A stretch of DNA of 64,000 nucleotides, from NCBI GenBank assembly GCA_905480645.1, contig CAJQRC010000013.1:1-64000 (forward strand), in the 5' to 3' direction. Shown one piece after another: positions 37,995 to 47,655 of the stretch (position 1 is the stretch's first letter; every line of letters starts with the position of its first letter). The translations under genes were made by a program, and so were the position numbers. Source of the DNA: an uncultured Tateyamaria sp. Lineage in GTDB: Bacteria; Pseudomonadota; Alphaproteobacteria; Rhodobacterales; Rhodobacteraceae. The notes under the pieces were generated by a model. The model was not told the origin of the DNA. It made no database searches and saw nothing but the letters and a program-made list of their open reading frames with translations.

Positions 37995-38929
37995 CAGAAC
38001 CGCACCTTGAAAATCTTTATGAAAAGGTTTGCTATGATGACGACAAGAATCAAAGTAAACAGCGCTACTGTTGAAGCATAGGGAAAGTCTGCATTCTTAA
38101 AATAGATTGTACCCGCATAGGCGGTTAGGGTTTCGGTTGCGGTACCCGGCCCGCTGTCCGTCATCACCTTTATGTAGTCATAAATACGAAAAAGATCGAT
38201 GCCCCTTATTAGCACCGCCAAGGCAATAATTTTAGACATCATCGGTAACGTCAAACGAAAAAAGGCCTGTATATCCGTCGCCCCGTCTATCGCTGCGGCC
38301 TCAAACGGATCTTTCGGCAATGCGCGCAAACCAGCTAGCATTATCAGCACCATAAACGGAGTCCATTGCCAGACATCCGCAATGATAACCCCCCACAGGG
38401 CAGAGGTTCCACCTGCCAAAATGGGCGTGCTCGGAGACAATAGACCCAATCCATATAGCATATGGCTGATGACCCCAAAAGACCCATCATACATTAATAA
38501 GAACATCATTCCGGTCACTGCGGGTGGCACTACAAGTGGTAAAATCATCAAAGACCTAAGTAGACCAAAGCCTTTACGGTCAGAATCAAGCAATAACGCA
38601 ATTGCCAAACCCAGCACCAACTGGATCGTCAAAGCTATCAAAGTATAGGTTAACGTGATAGATACCGCATCGATAACCCGATCATCAGCGAACACTTTGC
38701 TCCAATTCCAAGACGGGCGAAACGTCTCGATCCGCGTCGCTGGATTACGCTTGAACATTGAAAGCCACAAAGAATAGAGTACTGGATATAGGCCAAATAT
38801 GATCAGCATGGCCGACGCTGGAAATAACCAGGGAAATGGATGATCAGACGTCAACCATCTAGGCAACCGAATTAACTTGGCGTCCGCCTTGCTGTCGTGA
38901 TCACGCATCATAGAAATACACCAGACCAC
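37994..38929 (-). CDS. Carbohydrate ABC permease (MalF type)
   Basis: PFEAAAIDGATDIQAFFRLTLPMMSKIIALAV; start codon uncertain (38911 also possible). Confidence 0.9.
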   Translation of the reverse strand: MVWCISMMRDHDSKADAKLIRLPRWLTSDHPFPWLFPASAMLIIFGLYPVLYSLWLSMFKRNPATRIETFRPSWNWSKVFADDRVIDAVSITLTYTLIALTIQLVLGLAIALLLDSDRKGFGLLRSLMILPLVVPPAVTGMMFLLMYDGSFGVISHMLYGLGLLSPSTPILAGGTSALWGVIIADVWQWTPFMVLIMLAGLRALPKDPFEAAAIDGATDIQAFFRLTLPMMSKIIALAVLIRGIDLFRIYDYIKVMTDSGPGTATETLTAYAGTIYFKNADFPYASTVALFTLILVVIIANLFIKIFKVRF

Positions 38930-39023
38930 GACCCATGCTGATAGGCGCGATCAGGAGGCTATGTTGCTTAAGAATTTTCACTTTGCATATGGTCCAGAGT
39001 TATATTTAAAATGAGGCTAACAG

Positions 39024-39033
39024 GCTAATTTAG
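39024..39033. promoter_or_regulatory. Candidate SorC-type site GCTAATTTAG
   Basis: Similar to GCTAATTAAG at 44700 and GCTATTTAG at 39185. Confidence 0.3.
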
Positions 39034-39178
39034 TTATTTCAACACGGTCATTAATATAAATCAAAATACAGGATATGAAAATTTTAAGTAACTGATATAA
39101 AATAATTTTAATAAAAAAATTTACTTTAATTTGTTGTTTTTGGTGAAAACACCGCATAAAAATCTACTTTTTTATTTA

Positions 39179-39193
39179 ACAAATGCTATTTAG
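39179..39193. promoter_or_regulatory. Candidate SorC-type site ACAAATGCTATTTAG
   Basis: 10-mer ACAAATGCTA is identical to 44694-44703. Confidence 0.35.
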
Positions 39194-39296
39194 ATATAGA
39201 AATTGTCTAAAAAATCCGATCAACTAGATTTACGGCACTGGGGCAGATTGCCACGAAATGGACCGCCGATCATTTTGACTATGGGGAAGACAACAA

Positions 39297-40022
39297 ATGA
39301 CACAGAAACCTCTTGTCGCAATCACTGGTGCAAGCTCTGGTATTGGGGCCGCCACTGCCCGTGCCTTTTCAAAGGCTGGGCATCCGGTGCTGATGATGGC
39401 GCGGCGTACCCAGCGTATGCTTGAGATGAATCTGCCTAACGCGGTTGTAGAGACAGTAGATGTGCGACAGCGCAGTCAGATCGCCGAAGCTGTCACCAAT
39501 GGCGAGGCTGCGTACGGGCCAGTTGATATGATGTTTGTCAACGCCGGCATCGCACGTCTGGCGGATATTGGTCGCCAGCCACCTGAAGAATGGGATGAGA
39601 TGATCGACATCAACACCAAGGGGGTGATGAATACAGTCCATGCTGTGATGAAGGGCATGATGGAGAGGCGGTGCGGCACGATTTTCATGATGAGCTCAAT
39701 TGCCGGTCGCAAAGTTTATCCTGACCATACAGTATATTGCGGCACAAAATATTTTGTACATGCCGTTTCAGAATCACTTCGAGATTACCTGTCAGATTAC
39801 AATGTTCGGGTGATTGTTCTCTCTCCGGGGGTAATCGAAACTGAGGTGTTGTCCGGCGTTCTCGACCGGCAAACCCTTGCGGATTACAAAGTGAATAAAG
39901 CCAAGATGGGCGGTGGTATTAGTGCAAAAATTGTCGCAGACCTGATTTTAAATGCCTATAATTATCCTCAAGAAGCAATTGTACAGGAAATCTGCATCAC
40001 CCCGACGCGGCAAAAATTCTAA
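39297..40022 (+). CDS. Short-chain dehydrogenase/reductase
   Basis: AITGASSGIGAATARAFSKAG; MSSIAGRKVYPDHTVYCGTKYFVHAVSE. Confidence 0.92.
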   Translation: MTQKPLVAITGASSGIGAATARAFSKAGHPVLMMARRTQRMLEMNLPNAVVETVDVRQRSQIAEAVTNGEAAYGPVDMMFVNAGIARLADIGRQPPEEWDEMIDINTKGVMNTVHAVMKGMMERRCGTIFMMSSIAGRKVYPDHTVYCGTKYFVHAVSESLRDYLSDYNVRVIVLSPGVIETEVLSGVLDRQTLADYKVNKAKMGGGISAKIVADLILNAYNYPQEAIVQEICITPTRQKF

Positions 40023-40091
40023 TCGGCTCTGTGCTGTTTAAAAATGCACGGGCCCCAAGCCGCGTAACACCTCGAATTATGGAATATATTG

Positions 40092-42140
40092 ATGAAATCT
40101 CGCTGGTCAGACGCTGATGCCAAATCACTTACTGAATTATATAAGTCCCAAGGCATTAATGAAGACATTGCCATTCGCACCTATACCACACGGATTTTAG
40201 GCAGCGACTCGCAACTGGTTTTGCATGGCGGTGGAAATACATCTGTTAAGACAAGCGTGGTCGACGCTTTGGGCGATACCTACTCTGTTCTCTGCGTCAA
40301 GGGGTCGGGCTGGGATATGGGCGTAATTGAACCTGCAGGCCTGCCAGCGGTACAATTAGCTCCCTTGTCCGCACTAGCAGATCTGAAGGACCTCAGTGAC
40401 GAGAATCTGGTGGCATCGCAGCGCCGCATGCTGATCGACCCCTACGCGCCAAATCCATCGATCGAGGCGGTCTTGCACGCCATCGTGCCGCACAAACATG
40501 TCGATCACACCCACGCAGATGCTATTATATCTCTCACCAACCAACCGGACGGCTCGGCGATCATTCAGGATTTGTTTCCGGATACGACGATTATTCCTTA
40601 CGTGATGCCCGGATTTATCTTGTCAAAAGTTTGTCGGGAGCATTTGTTAAAAGATCCCAGTTCTAAACATATGATTTTGATGAACCATGGCATTTTTACC
40701 TATCATGACGATCCGCGACAATCCTATGATGATATGATTACCATGGTCGATAAAGCCGAGCAGCGGCTTGAACGCGGCCCCTCGCGCCCCTTTTCTGGTA
40801 TAGAACTGCCCAACGCGCAATCGGCTTTGGCCGAGGTCGCTCCAATTATTCGCGGTGCTTTAGCGTGCGAAGGCAAAAAAGAAGGCAAACCAGATCGCTG
40901 GGTGCTGGATCACCGTGCCGGAACGCAAGTCATGGCATTTGTCAATGGAGCGGCACTTAGTGATTATGCAACCCGCGGCAACGCTGCACCTGACCATTCG
41001 ATAAGGATTAAGCGCTTCGGCGTTGTGCTTCCAGCGCCGGATGCAAGTGATTTGGGCAAGTTCAAAATTGGTGTCAATACCGCCATCGCCGACTATGCCA
41101 CAGCTTACAAAGACTATTTTAATCGTAACAATACCCGTTCCGGAGGCGGCTTTGTTATGTTGGACCCAATCCCAAGGGTCATCTATGTACCCAGTATAGG
41201 ATTATTTGGCGTTGGCAAAACTGCCAAAGACGCCGCCATTTGTGCTGATATCGCCGAGGCCACTGTTAATGTCATAACTAAAGCTGAAACGGTCGGACGC
41301 TTTGTCGCTCTGCCTGAGAAAGACTTGTTTGATATTGAATACTGGTCTCTAGAACAGGCAAAGCTGGCCAAAGTAAATGAAAAGCCTCTATTTCGCCAGA
41401 TTGCCGTCGTCACAGGAGCAGCTAGCGGCCTTGGCCGAGAGGTTGCCAGAACTCTTGCTGCTGAGGGTGCCGCGGTCGCCCTATTTGACATCAATGAGAC
41501 AGCACTTCAGGATGCTGCCACGGAAATCGGTGGCCTGCCTGTACTGTGCGACGTTACCAACGAAAACGCTGTTAAAGCTTCTGTTGCACAAGTTATACAA
41601 GCCTATGGCGGGGTGGATATCCTCATTTCAAATGCTGGGGCTGCGTTCCAAGGCGCACTGCTTGATGTCAGTCAAGACACCTTTGAAAAGGCCTTCGCTC
41701 TGAACTTTTGGGGCCATCACTTTATGGCCAAAGCCTGTGTTGAGGTGATGCAGACGCAGGGAAGTGGCGGGGCTTTGGTGTTTAATGTTAGCAAGCAAGC
41801 CCTAAACCCCGGACCCGATTTCGGCCCTTATGGCACCTCTAAATCGGCGTTGATGGCATTGATGCGGCAATACGCGCTTGAACATGGGGCTACAGGCATC
41901 ACCGCCAATGCCGTCAATGCAGACCGTATTCGCAGTAACCTTCTTAGTGATGATTTCATCGAGGCCCGCGCAAAAGCCCGTAGTATTACCCCCCACGAGT
42001 ACATGCGCGGTAATTTACTGAGGCGCGAGGTCACCGCTCAGGACGTAGCCGAGGCGTTTCTACATCTGGTAAAAGCCACGAAAACCAGTGGTGCGGTTCT
42101 CACTGTTGATGGCGGAAATGTCGCCGCCATGGTGCGCTAA
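40092..42140 (+). CDS. Bifunctional class II aldolase / short-chain dehydrogenase (RhaD-SDR type fusion)
   Basis: N-terminal HGGGNTSVK, VKGSGWDMG, HVDHTHADAI; C-terminal VVTGAASGLGREVARTLAAEGAAVALFD and YGTSKSALMALMRQYALEHG. Confidence 0.92.
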   Translation: MKSRWSDADAKSLTELYKSQGINEDIAIRTYTTRILGSDSQLVLHGGGNTSVKTSVVDALGDTYSVLCVKGSGWDMGVIEPAGLPAVQLAPLSALADLKDLSDENLVASQRRMLIDPYAPNPSIEAVLHAIVPHKHVDHTHADAIISLTNQPDGSAIIQDLFPDTTIIPYVMPGFILSKVCREHLLKDPSSKHMILMNHGIFTYHDDPRQSYDDMITMVDKAEQRLERGPSRPFSGIELPNAQSALAEVAPIIRGALACEGKKEGKPDRWVLDHRAGTQVMAFVNGAALSDYATRGNAAPDHSIRIKRFGVVLPAPDASDLGKFKIGVNTAIADYATAYKDYFNRNNTRSGGGFVMLDPIPRVIYVPSIGLFGVGKTAKDAAICADIAEATVNVITKAETVGRFVALPEKDLFDIEYWSLEQAKLAKVNEKPLFRQIAVVTGAASGLGREVARTLAAEGAAVALFDINETALQDAATEIGGLPVLCDVTNENAVKASVAQVIQAYGGVDILISNAGAAFQGALLDVSQDTFEKAFALNFWGHHFMAKACVEVMQTQGSGGALVFNVSKQALNPGPDFGPYGTSKSALMALMRQYALEHGATGITANAVNADRIRSNLLSDDFIEARAKARSITPHEYMRGNLLRREVTAQDVAEAFLHLVKATKTSGAVLTVDGGNVAAMVR

Positions 42141-42146
42141 CAACCT

Positions 42147-43637
42147 CTAATCAGCGAGCGGATTGTGACAGCAAAAATCATTAAAGCGCTGTTGGCGGGT
42201 CAGCAGGGACTGCCAGTTTTCATGCGCCTGAGCATTTGCTTGAAATCTCTTACCGGTGGCACTCATCTCCTCGGCCGCCTGCTCGATACTCTCGAACCAT
42301 CCCGCCCCAACGGCGGCGATCATGCCCGCTCCCAAGGACGAGGCCTCAAGTGATTTGCTAAGTGTCATCGGCAGATTGGTGGCATCCACCAGCATCTGAC
42401 GCCATAGGGCCGAATTTGCCCCACCGCCTACCGCTATGATCTCGTTAATTTCCAACCCCTTGTCCTGCATGCCAGAAATCGTGCGTGTGATCTCTCCCGT
42501 GAGGGCCTCCATCGCCCCACGGTATAAATGAACCGCATCATGGTCAGGGGATACACCATAAAAAGCTGCGCGCGCATTCATATCCCAAAACGGATTCATA
42601 CAGCCCGTCAAAAACGGACAGACCAAAAGACCATCCGTACCAATTGGCAATGCCTGAGCAGCCTTTTGTAAAGATTGATGCGTGGCACTGCGGTCACCTT
42701 TAGACACATAGTTCTCAACAAACCAATCCATAAAGAATGTCCCTGACCGCATGACCCCCTCGAGGATATACCCCGAGCCCGTCGGTGATGTCATCGTACG
42801 CCAAACCTTTGAAATCTTGGGTGTTTCAGACCAAGAACCCGTCGCAATTGCCGTGCCAAGATTGAGATAAACCCGCCCTTTACCAAGGGAATTTACTCCT
42901 AGGGCTGCACATTGGCCATCACCACCTCCAGCATAAATACGTGTCCCACGTGGCAATCCGGTCTGCCCAACGGCCTGGGGTAAGATTTCACCGATCAATG
43001 TACCGGGTGCTACCGGAAGGGCAAATTGCTCCGAGTCAATGCCAATCGCCTCAAGAACGGTGCTGGACCATTGCTTTTTCTCAATGTTAAAAACACCAGA
43101 CGGATCGGCGCTTGCCCAACTTGTGGCGGCCTCACCAGTTAATTTAGCAGTGAGGTACGCGTTGACATCAAGGATTTTTGGGGAATTCAGCATCATTGCG
43201 GGCCGGTTCTTTTTTAACCATAAAATCCGCGAATGGCCCGGCGTTATATCTTTAGGCTTACCAGTTATCTCGTGAAACCGCTCTTCTCCGATCTTGCTGG
43301 CAAGCTCTTCGACCTCGACAACCGATCGGTTATCAAGCCACACAATAGCAGGGTGGGCCGGGGAAAAATCATGATTAAAAAATCCTATAGTTTCGCGTTG
43401 GTTTGAAATTGCCAATCCGTCCAAGCACGTTAGATCTATCTGCGCACACACCTCTTTGAGCGCAGTGCAAGCAGCCGCCCACCATGCGTTTGGATCTTGT
43501 TCAAAATATCCTTTGCGTGGGGTGCTCATTGGAATATCTGCACGCCCCTCTGCAACCATGTCTCCGGCTGCAGACCAAGCAATGGCTTTGGTGGATTGGG
43601 TCGAACTGTCCAACCCGATGACCAGGCGATTTTTCAT
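42147..43637 (-). CDS. FGGY-family carbohydrate kinase
   Basis: GLDSSTQSTKAIAWSAAG; ISNQRETIGFF; YAGGGDGQCAALGVNSLGKGRVYLNLGTAIATG; VGGGANSALWRQMLVDATNLPM. Confidence 0.9.
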   Translation of the reverse strand: MKNRLVIGLDSSTQSTKAIAWSAAGDMVAEGRADIPMSTPRKGYFEQDPNAWWAAACTALKEVCAQIDLTCLDGLAISNQRETIGFFNHDFSPAHPAIVWLDNRSVVEVEELASKIGEERFHEITGKPKDITPGHSRILWLKKNRPAMMLNSPKILDVNAYLTAKLTGEAATSWASADPSGVFNIEKKQWSSTVLEAIGIDSEQFALPVAPGTLIGEILPQAVGQTGLPRGTRIYAGGGDGQCAALGVNSLGKGRVYLNLGTAIATGSWSETPKISKVWRTMTSPTGSGYILEGVMRSGTFFMDWFVENYVSKGDRSATHQSLQKAAQALPIGTDGLLVCPFLTGCMNPFWDMNARAAFYGVSPDHDAVHLYRGAMEALTGEITRTISGMQDKGLEINEIIAVGGGANSALWRQMLVDATNLPMTLSKSLEASSLGAGMIAAVGAGWFESIEQAAEEMSATGKRFQANAQAHENWQSLLTRQQRFNDFCCHNPLAD

Positions 43638-43648
43638 TGTGCACCTCC

Positions 43649-44611
43649 CTAGCTAATTTCCTTTAACAGACGTTTTGCGGTTTTTTTATCAGTCACAAGA
43701 TGGGTAGCAAACCCAGCCTTTAAAGTTGCCATCACAGCCGCAGTTTTCTCACGTCCACCGCAAATAGCTAGCCGAATGGGTGCTGCACGGGCTGTATCAA
43801 GTTCGATTGCCATGGTTCTTTTACGCAGTGGTCCGTCAATTTCGCGCCCCTTGCTATCGATGAACCGGCCGTAAATCAAACCCACAGCCCCCAACAAGAG
43901 GTATTCATCCCGCATCGCGTTATCTAAAAAATATTCTTCATTTAGATGCAACCGCGTGTCGGCGTTCATCTGGCCAATACCAAACACCAACAGATTGGCC
44001 TGCCCAAAAAGACCAAACTGTCGTTTCAATGTCGGTTCCGCCAAAAGGCTGGCGGTCAGCGCAGCAGTAGAACAATAGGCGGGAGCAAATAGATTGGCGC
44101 AATGGGCCGATAATTTACTGGCAATCAATGATGCGCAAACCTCTGGCGAAGTATTTGATCCACCCAGTGAGCAGCCCGCAACTTGCAAAACTTTCGTGTT
44201 GGGTTGTTTGGATACCGGCATCAAGGCGGCAAGACGTTGCACAGTCCGCCCGAAAGCCACCCCGATGATATCTCCATCACGGCTCATATCGTGAACCACC
44301 TGACCACCTGCTAAACCCAATCGATCGAACAGTTGTGGTCCAGATTTGGGCGTCGGAATGATATGCACAGCAGTGAGATTGAATCGCTGGCGCAAATCAC
44401 CCGCTAAGGTTTGCTGTTCGATAATATCAGAGCGCAGTTTAACTTGAACCAAACCCTGGCTCATTGCCTCGCTTAAATAATTGGCAACGGTCTGACGACT
44501 GACCTCAAGCTCTTCGGCGATTTCGTTCTGGGTGCGCCCTTCGACATGATAGAGCCATGCAGCCCAACGCAACATATCACCTGCAAAGGCAAACGGCACA
44601 CGCTTTGCCAT
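43649..44611 (-). CDS. SorC/DeoR-type sugar-binding transcriptional regulator
   Basis: AAWLYHVEGRTQNEIAEELEVSRQTVANYLSEAMSQGLVQVKL; C-terminal SorC effector domain pattern. Confidence 0.92.
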   Translation of the reverse strand: MAKRVPFAFAGDMLRWAAWLYHVEGRTQNEIAEELEVSRQTVANYLSEAMSQGLVQVKLRSDIIEQQTLAGDLRQRFNLTAVHIIPTPKSGPQLFDRLGLAGGQVVHDMSRDGDIIGVAFGRTVQRLAALMPVSKQPNTKVLQVAGCSLGGSNTSPEVCASLIASKLSAHCANLFAPAYCSTAALTASLLAEPTLKRQFGLFGQANLLVFGIGQMNADTRLHLNEEYFLDNAMRDEYLLLGAVGLIYGRFIDSKGREIDGPLRKRTMAIELDTARAAPIRLAICGGREKTAAVMATLKAGFATHLVTDKKTAKRLLKEIS

Positions 44612-44697
44612 TCTATCTCAACCTCCTGTAAGCAAAACCCTAACCCGTGGAATTGCCGCTTAATGATAAATCTAATCTAATCAGCCCAGCTTGACAA

Positions 44698-44717
44698 ATG
44701 CTAATTAAGAATAGCAT
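44698..44717. promoter_or_regulatory. Inverted repeat ATGCTA-N8-TAGCAT between sorC and the G1PDH-like gene
   Basis: ATGCTAATTAAGAATAGCAT, overlapping the TTGACA-type promoter region at 44691. Confidence 0.5.
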
Positions 44718-44749
44718 AGGTTAATATCGGATTTCAAAGGAGAAGACAT

Positions 44750-46084
44750 TTGAACCTAGACAGTGCGCCGGCAAACTGGACTTCGCTCATAGATGACATC
44801 CGTGAAGGCCGCTGGATAAGTCCCCTCAATGGTAAAAAATATCCCCCAGCACCCTACGAACAGATCATTATGGAGGAAAGTCTGCAGGGTAAAGAGGCCA
44901 ATCTGGTTGAAAGTCTTGGGTTTCGACCACCCTTTGCCATTGTGAGTGACACTAACACCCATAATGCCATGGGTGCACGGGTCGCCCGTGCCCTGACAGA
45001 GCTGGGCCCGGTCACCGAGATTATTCTGGACAAACCCCACGCCGATATGGCTGCGGTACGTGATCTGAAACAAAAACTAACGGGTTTTTCCTCGGTGATC
45101 GCTGTTGGATCAGGAACTGTGAATGATCTGACAAAATTTGCAACCTTTCAAAATGATCGAAGATACTGCGTATTTGCAACAGCGGGGTCAATGAATGGTT
45201 ATACCTCACTAACCGCGTCGATCACGCTTGATAGTGGCTTAAAAGTTTCACTACCAGCACAGGCCCCCACCGGATTTTTTGTAGACCTCGAGGTATGTGC
45301 TGCAGCCCCGGCCTATCTGAATGCAGCAGGATTTGGGGATTGCCTGTGCAGGTCTGTGGCACAAGTGGACTGGTGGATGTCACATCGGTTGCTCGGCTCA
45401 GCCTATTATCATGAACCCTATGTCATTGAAATTCCAGACGAAGTCTTCTTGATGGAACGCGCCGTAGGCATTGCTCAAGGCGATATTGATGCGGTCGGAT
45501 ATTTGTTTCGGGTATTGACCCTGTGTGGCCTTGGTATTTCCTTTACCGGTATTTCCAACCATGGTTCAATGGGCGAGCATCAAATCTCGCATTATATCGA
45601 TTGTTTTGCAGGGGACCGGCATCCCGGCACCCTACATGGAGAGCAAGTCGGTGTTGCCACACTAAGTATGGCGCGGATTCAATCCAAAATTCTGTCATCA
45701 GACACTGCACCTGTTCTGTCACCCACGCAACTGGATTTTGAAGGTATGGTCGCCCGAATGGGCGAAGATGTAGCTACTCAATGCCATGCCGAAATTATAA
45801 AAAAAGCCTTAAATGCAAAACAGGCAGATGCATTAAACGAAAAGATCGAAAAACTTTGGCCAGACTTACGACGAGAATGTCTCGATATCGCAATACCAGT
45901 TGAAACTCTCACGCAAAGGCTGACGCTATCAGGCGCACCAACTACGGCCAGAGCGCTTGGGCTTCCGACAGATTTTTACCGCGAGGCGGTGAGCCATGCC
46001 CATGAAATGCGTAATCGGTTTTCATTTGCAGACATTGCCGATCAAACCGGACAACTCACGCACCTCGTAAGCCAGGAGACTTAA
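44750..46084 (+). CDS. sn-glycerol-1-phosphate dehydrogenase-like enzyme (EgsA/AraM family)
   Basis: VGSGTVNDLTKFATF; FATAGSMNGYTSLTASI; AAGFGDCLCRSVAQVDWW; NHGSMGEHQISHYID; LHGEQVGV (metal-ligand region). TTG start after AAAGGAG. Confidence 0.85.
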   Translation: MNLDSAPANWTSLIDDIREGRWISPLNGKKYPPAPYEQIIMEESLQGKEANLVESLGFRPPFAIVSDTNTHNAMGARVARALTELGPVTEIILDKPHADMAAVRDLKQKLTGFSSVIAVGSGTVNDLTKFATFQNDRRYCVFATAGSMNGYTSLTASITLDSGLKVSLPAQAPTGFFVDLEVCAAAPAYLNAAGFGDCLCRSVAQVDWWMSHRLLGSAYYHEPYVIEIPDEVFLMERAVGIAQGDIDAVGYLFRVLTLCGLGISFTGISNHGSMGEHQISHYIDCFAGDRHPGTLHGEQVGVATLSMARIQSKILSSDTAPVLSPTQLDFEGMVARMGEDVATQCHAEIIKKALNAKQADALNEKIEKLWPDLRRECLDIAIPVETLTQRLTLSGAPTTARALGLPTDFYREAVSHAHEMRNRFSFADIADQTGQLTHLVSQET

Positions 46085-46311
46085 TAATGCGGGTTATTGC
46101 ACAGAGGTCACATCAAGTGGCTGCCAATGTAATAGTCGTACTTGCCTTTATTGATGACATGCAGACTACTGAAGGACGCTTGAGCCCATAGGCTTACACG
46201 GCGCTGGAAAATTAGTACACTCCGAAATTCGCGTTGCCCCGTTTACTGGACGCCTAGCGGACTTTTATGATAGAGAGCAAACGTCAGGCGAAGCAATGGT
46301 TCAACCAAATA

Positions 46312-46857
46312 CTAGCGAGGATTGAACTCAATAACTTCACAGTTTTTTGGTTTAATTCCAGTTAGCGCATGAATGAAATTACCATGAGAAACAATTGCCG
46401 TGGAGTGGATGTTTTCGCGTTTGAGAAAGTCGACAAACCTATCGGCTCTTTCCTGCAATACGTCTTCGGGTTCGACAGAGATTCCACGATGGTCTTTTTC
46501 TCCGTCGTGCCACCAGCAATCATCGAGATGATCAAAGTCAAGATGGGGGTAATCTCTAGCAAGTATGTGTGGGGGACTTCCTACATCGCAGCTGTTGCAG
46601 AGTTGTTCTCGTACTGCAGAATTGATTTGAAATGGTACTCTGTTGCCAAAAATCAAATGGGCTGTTTGCAATGTTCTGGTAAACGGTGAAACAATGACAT
46701 TTACAAGATCAAGGTGTTTGACTTCACTTCGAGCCTGCTGGGTCTGAATTTCTCCCAGTTCTGTAATAGGCGCATCAAATATCATGGGGTCCGGTTTTTT
46801 TGGATCATAAACGGCATTGAAGGCTGATTGCGCGTGTCGAATAAGGTAAACTGTCAC
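46312..46857 (-). CDS. Histidine phosphatase (phosphoglycerate mutase-like) family protein
   Basis: MTVYLIRHAQSAFN (RHG variant RHA) ... VIVSPFTRTLQTAHLI ... AIVSHGNFIHALTG. Confidence 0.87.
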   Translation of the reverse strand: MTVYLIRHAQSAFNAVYDPKKPDPMIFDAPITELGEIQTQQARSEVKHLDLVNVIVSPFTRTLQTAHLIFGNRVPFQINSAVREQLCNSCDVGSPPHILARDYPHLDFDHLDDCWWHDGEKDHRGISVEPEDVLQERADRFVDFLKRENIHSTAIVSHGNFIHALTGIKPKNCEVIEFNPR

Positions 46858-46896
46858 TTTGGATACTTCCGAATGCTATGAAAAATTGGGGTGTAA

Positions 46897-47646
46897 TTAA
46901 AGTATTTGGCTTAAGAATTCGCGTGTACGAGGATCTTTAGCATCTTTAAAAAATGTCTCAGGCGGGCCGTGCTCGACAATGATACCGCGATCCGTGAAAT
47001 ATATGTGATCAGCCACTTCACGGGCAAAAGCCATTTCATGTGTTACCAAGATGCATGTCATGCCATCCTCTGCCAACTCCTTTATTGTCTGAAGAACTTC
47101 GCCAACTGTTTCAGGGTCGAGTGCAGCCGTAACTTCATCAAACAAAATAACATCTGGCTGCATTGCAAGCGACCTTGCGATTGCGACACGTTGCTGTTGC
47201 CCCCCTGAAAGTTCTCCAGGATATGCATTCTCTTTACCTTCGAGCCTGACTTTTTTCAAAAGCTCCAATGCTGCAGCTTCAGAGGTTTTCTTATTCTGTT
47301 TTAAAACCCTCACTGGAGCCATCATTATGTTTTGTAATGCCGTTTTATGGGGAAATAGATTATATTGCTGGAATACCATTCCAACTTTTTTTCGTAATTC
47401 TAATTTATCCAGATTAGGGTCGTTAACTTCCAAACCTTCTACAAGAATAGAACCTGACTGAATATCATTTAAAGCGTTTATGCACCGGATCAGTGTTGAT
47501 TTTCCAGACCCGGATGGCCCGATAATACAAATGACGTCACCTTTCATGACATCAAGCGTTACTCCATTTAAAACGTCTAATGAGCCAAAAGATTTATAAA
47601 CGTTTTTGATTGAAACCATTGGATCGGACGTTGCTGACCAGGTCAT
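46897..47646 (-). CDS. Polar amino acid ABC ATP-binding protein (GlnQ type)
   Basis: IIGPSGSGKSTLIRCINAL; LSGGQQQRVAIARSLAMQPDVILFDEVTAALDPE. Confidence 0.92.
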   Translation of the reverse strand: MTWSATSDPMVSIKNVYKSFGSLDVLNGVTLDVMKGDVICIIGPSGSGKSTLIRCINALNDIQSGSILVEGLEVNDPNLDKLELRKKVGMVFQQYNLFPHKTALQNIMMAPVRVLKQNKKTSEAAALELLKKVRLEGKENAYPGELSGGQQQRVAIARSLAMQPDVILFDEVTAALDPETVGEVLQTIKELAEDGMTCILVTHEMAFAREVADHIYFTDRGIIVEHGPPETFFKDAKDPRTREFLSQIL

Positions 47647-47655
47647 ATCAGTTCC

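Noticed and set aside
46085-46311. Possible decayed gene between the G1PDH-like gene and the phosphatase (PIGLHGAGKLVHSEIRVAPFTGRLADFYDREQTSGEAMVQPNTSED)
   Set aside because: Reads like a protein tail but I could not assign it to a family; needs a translated search.
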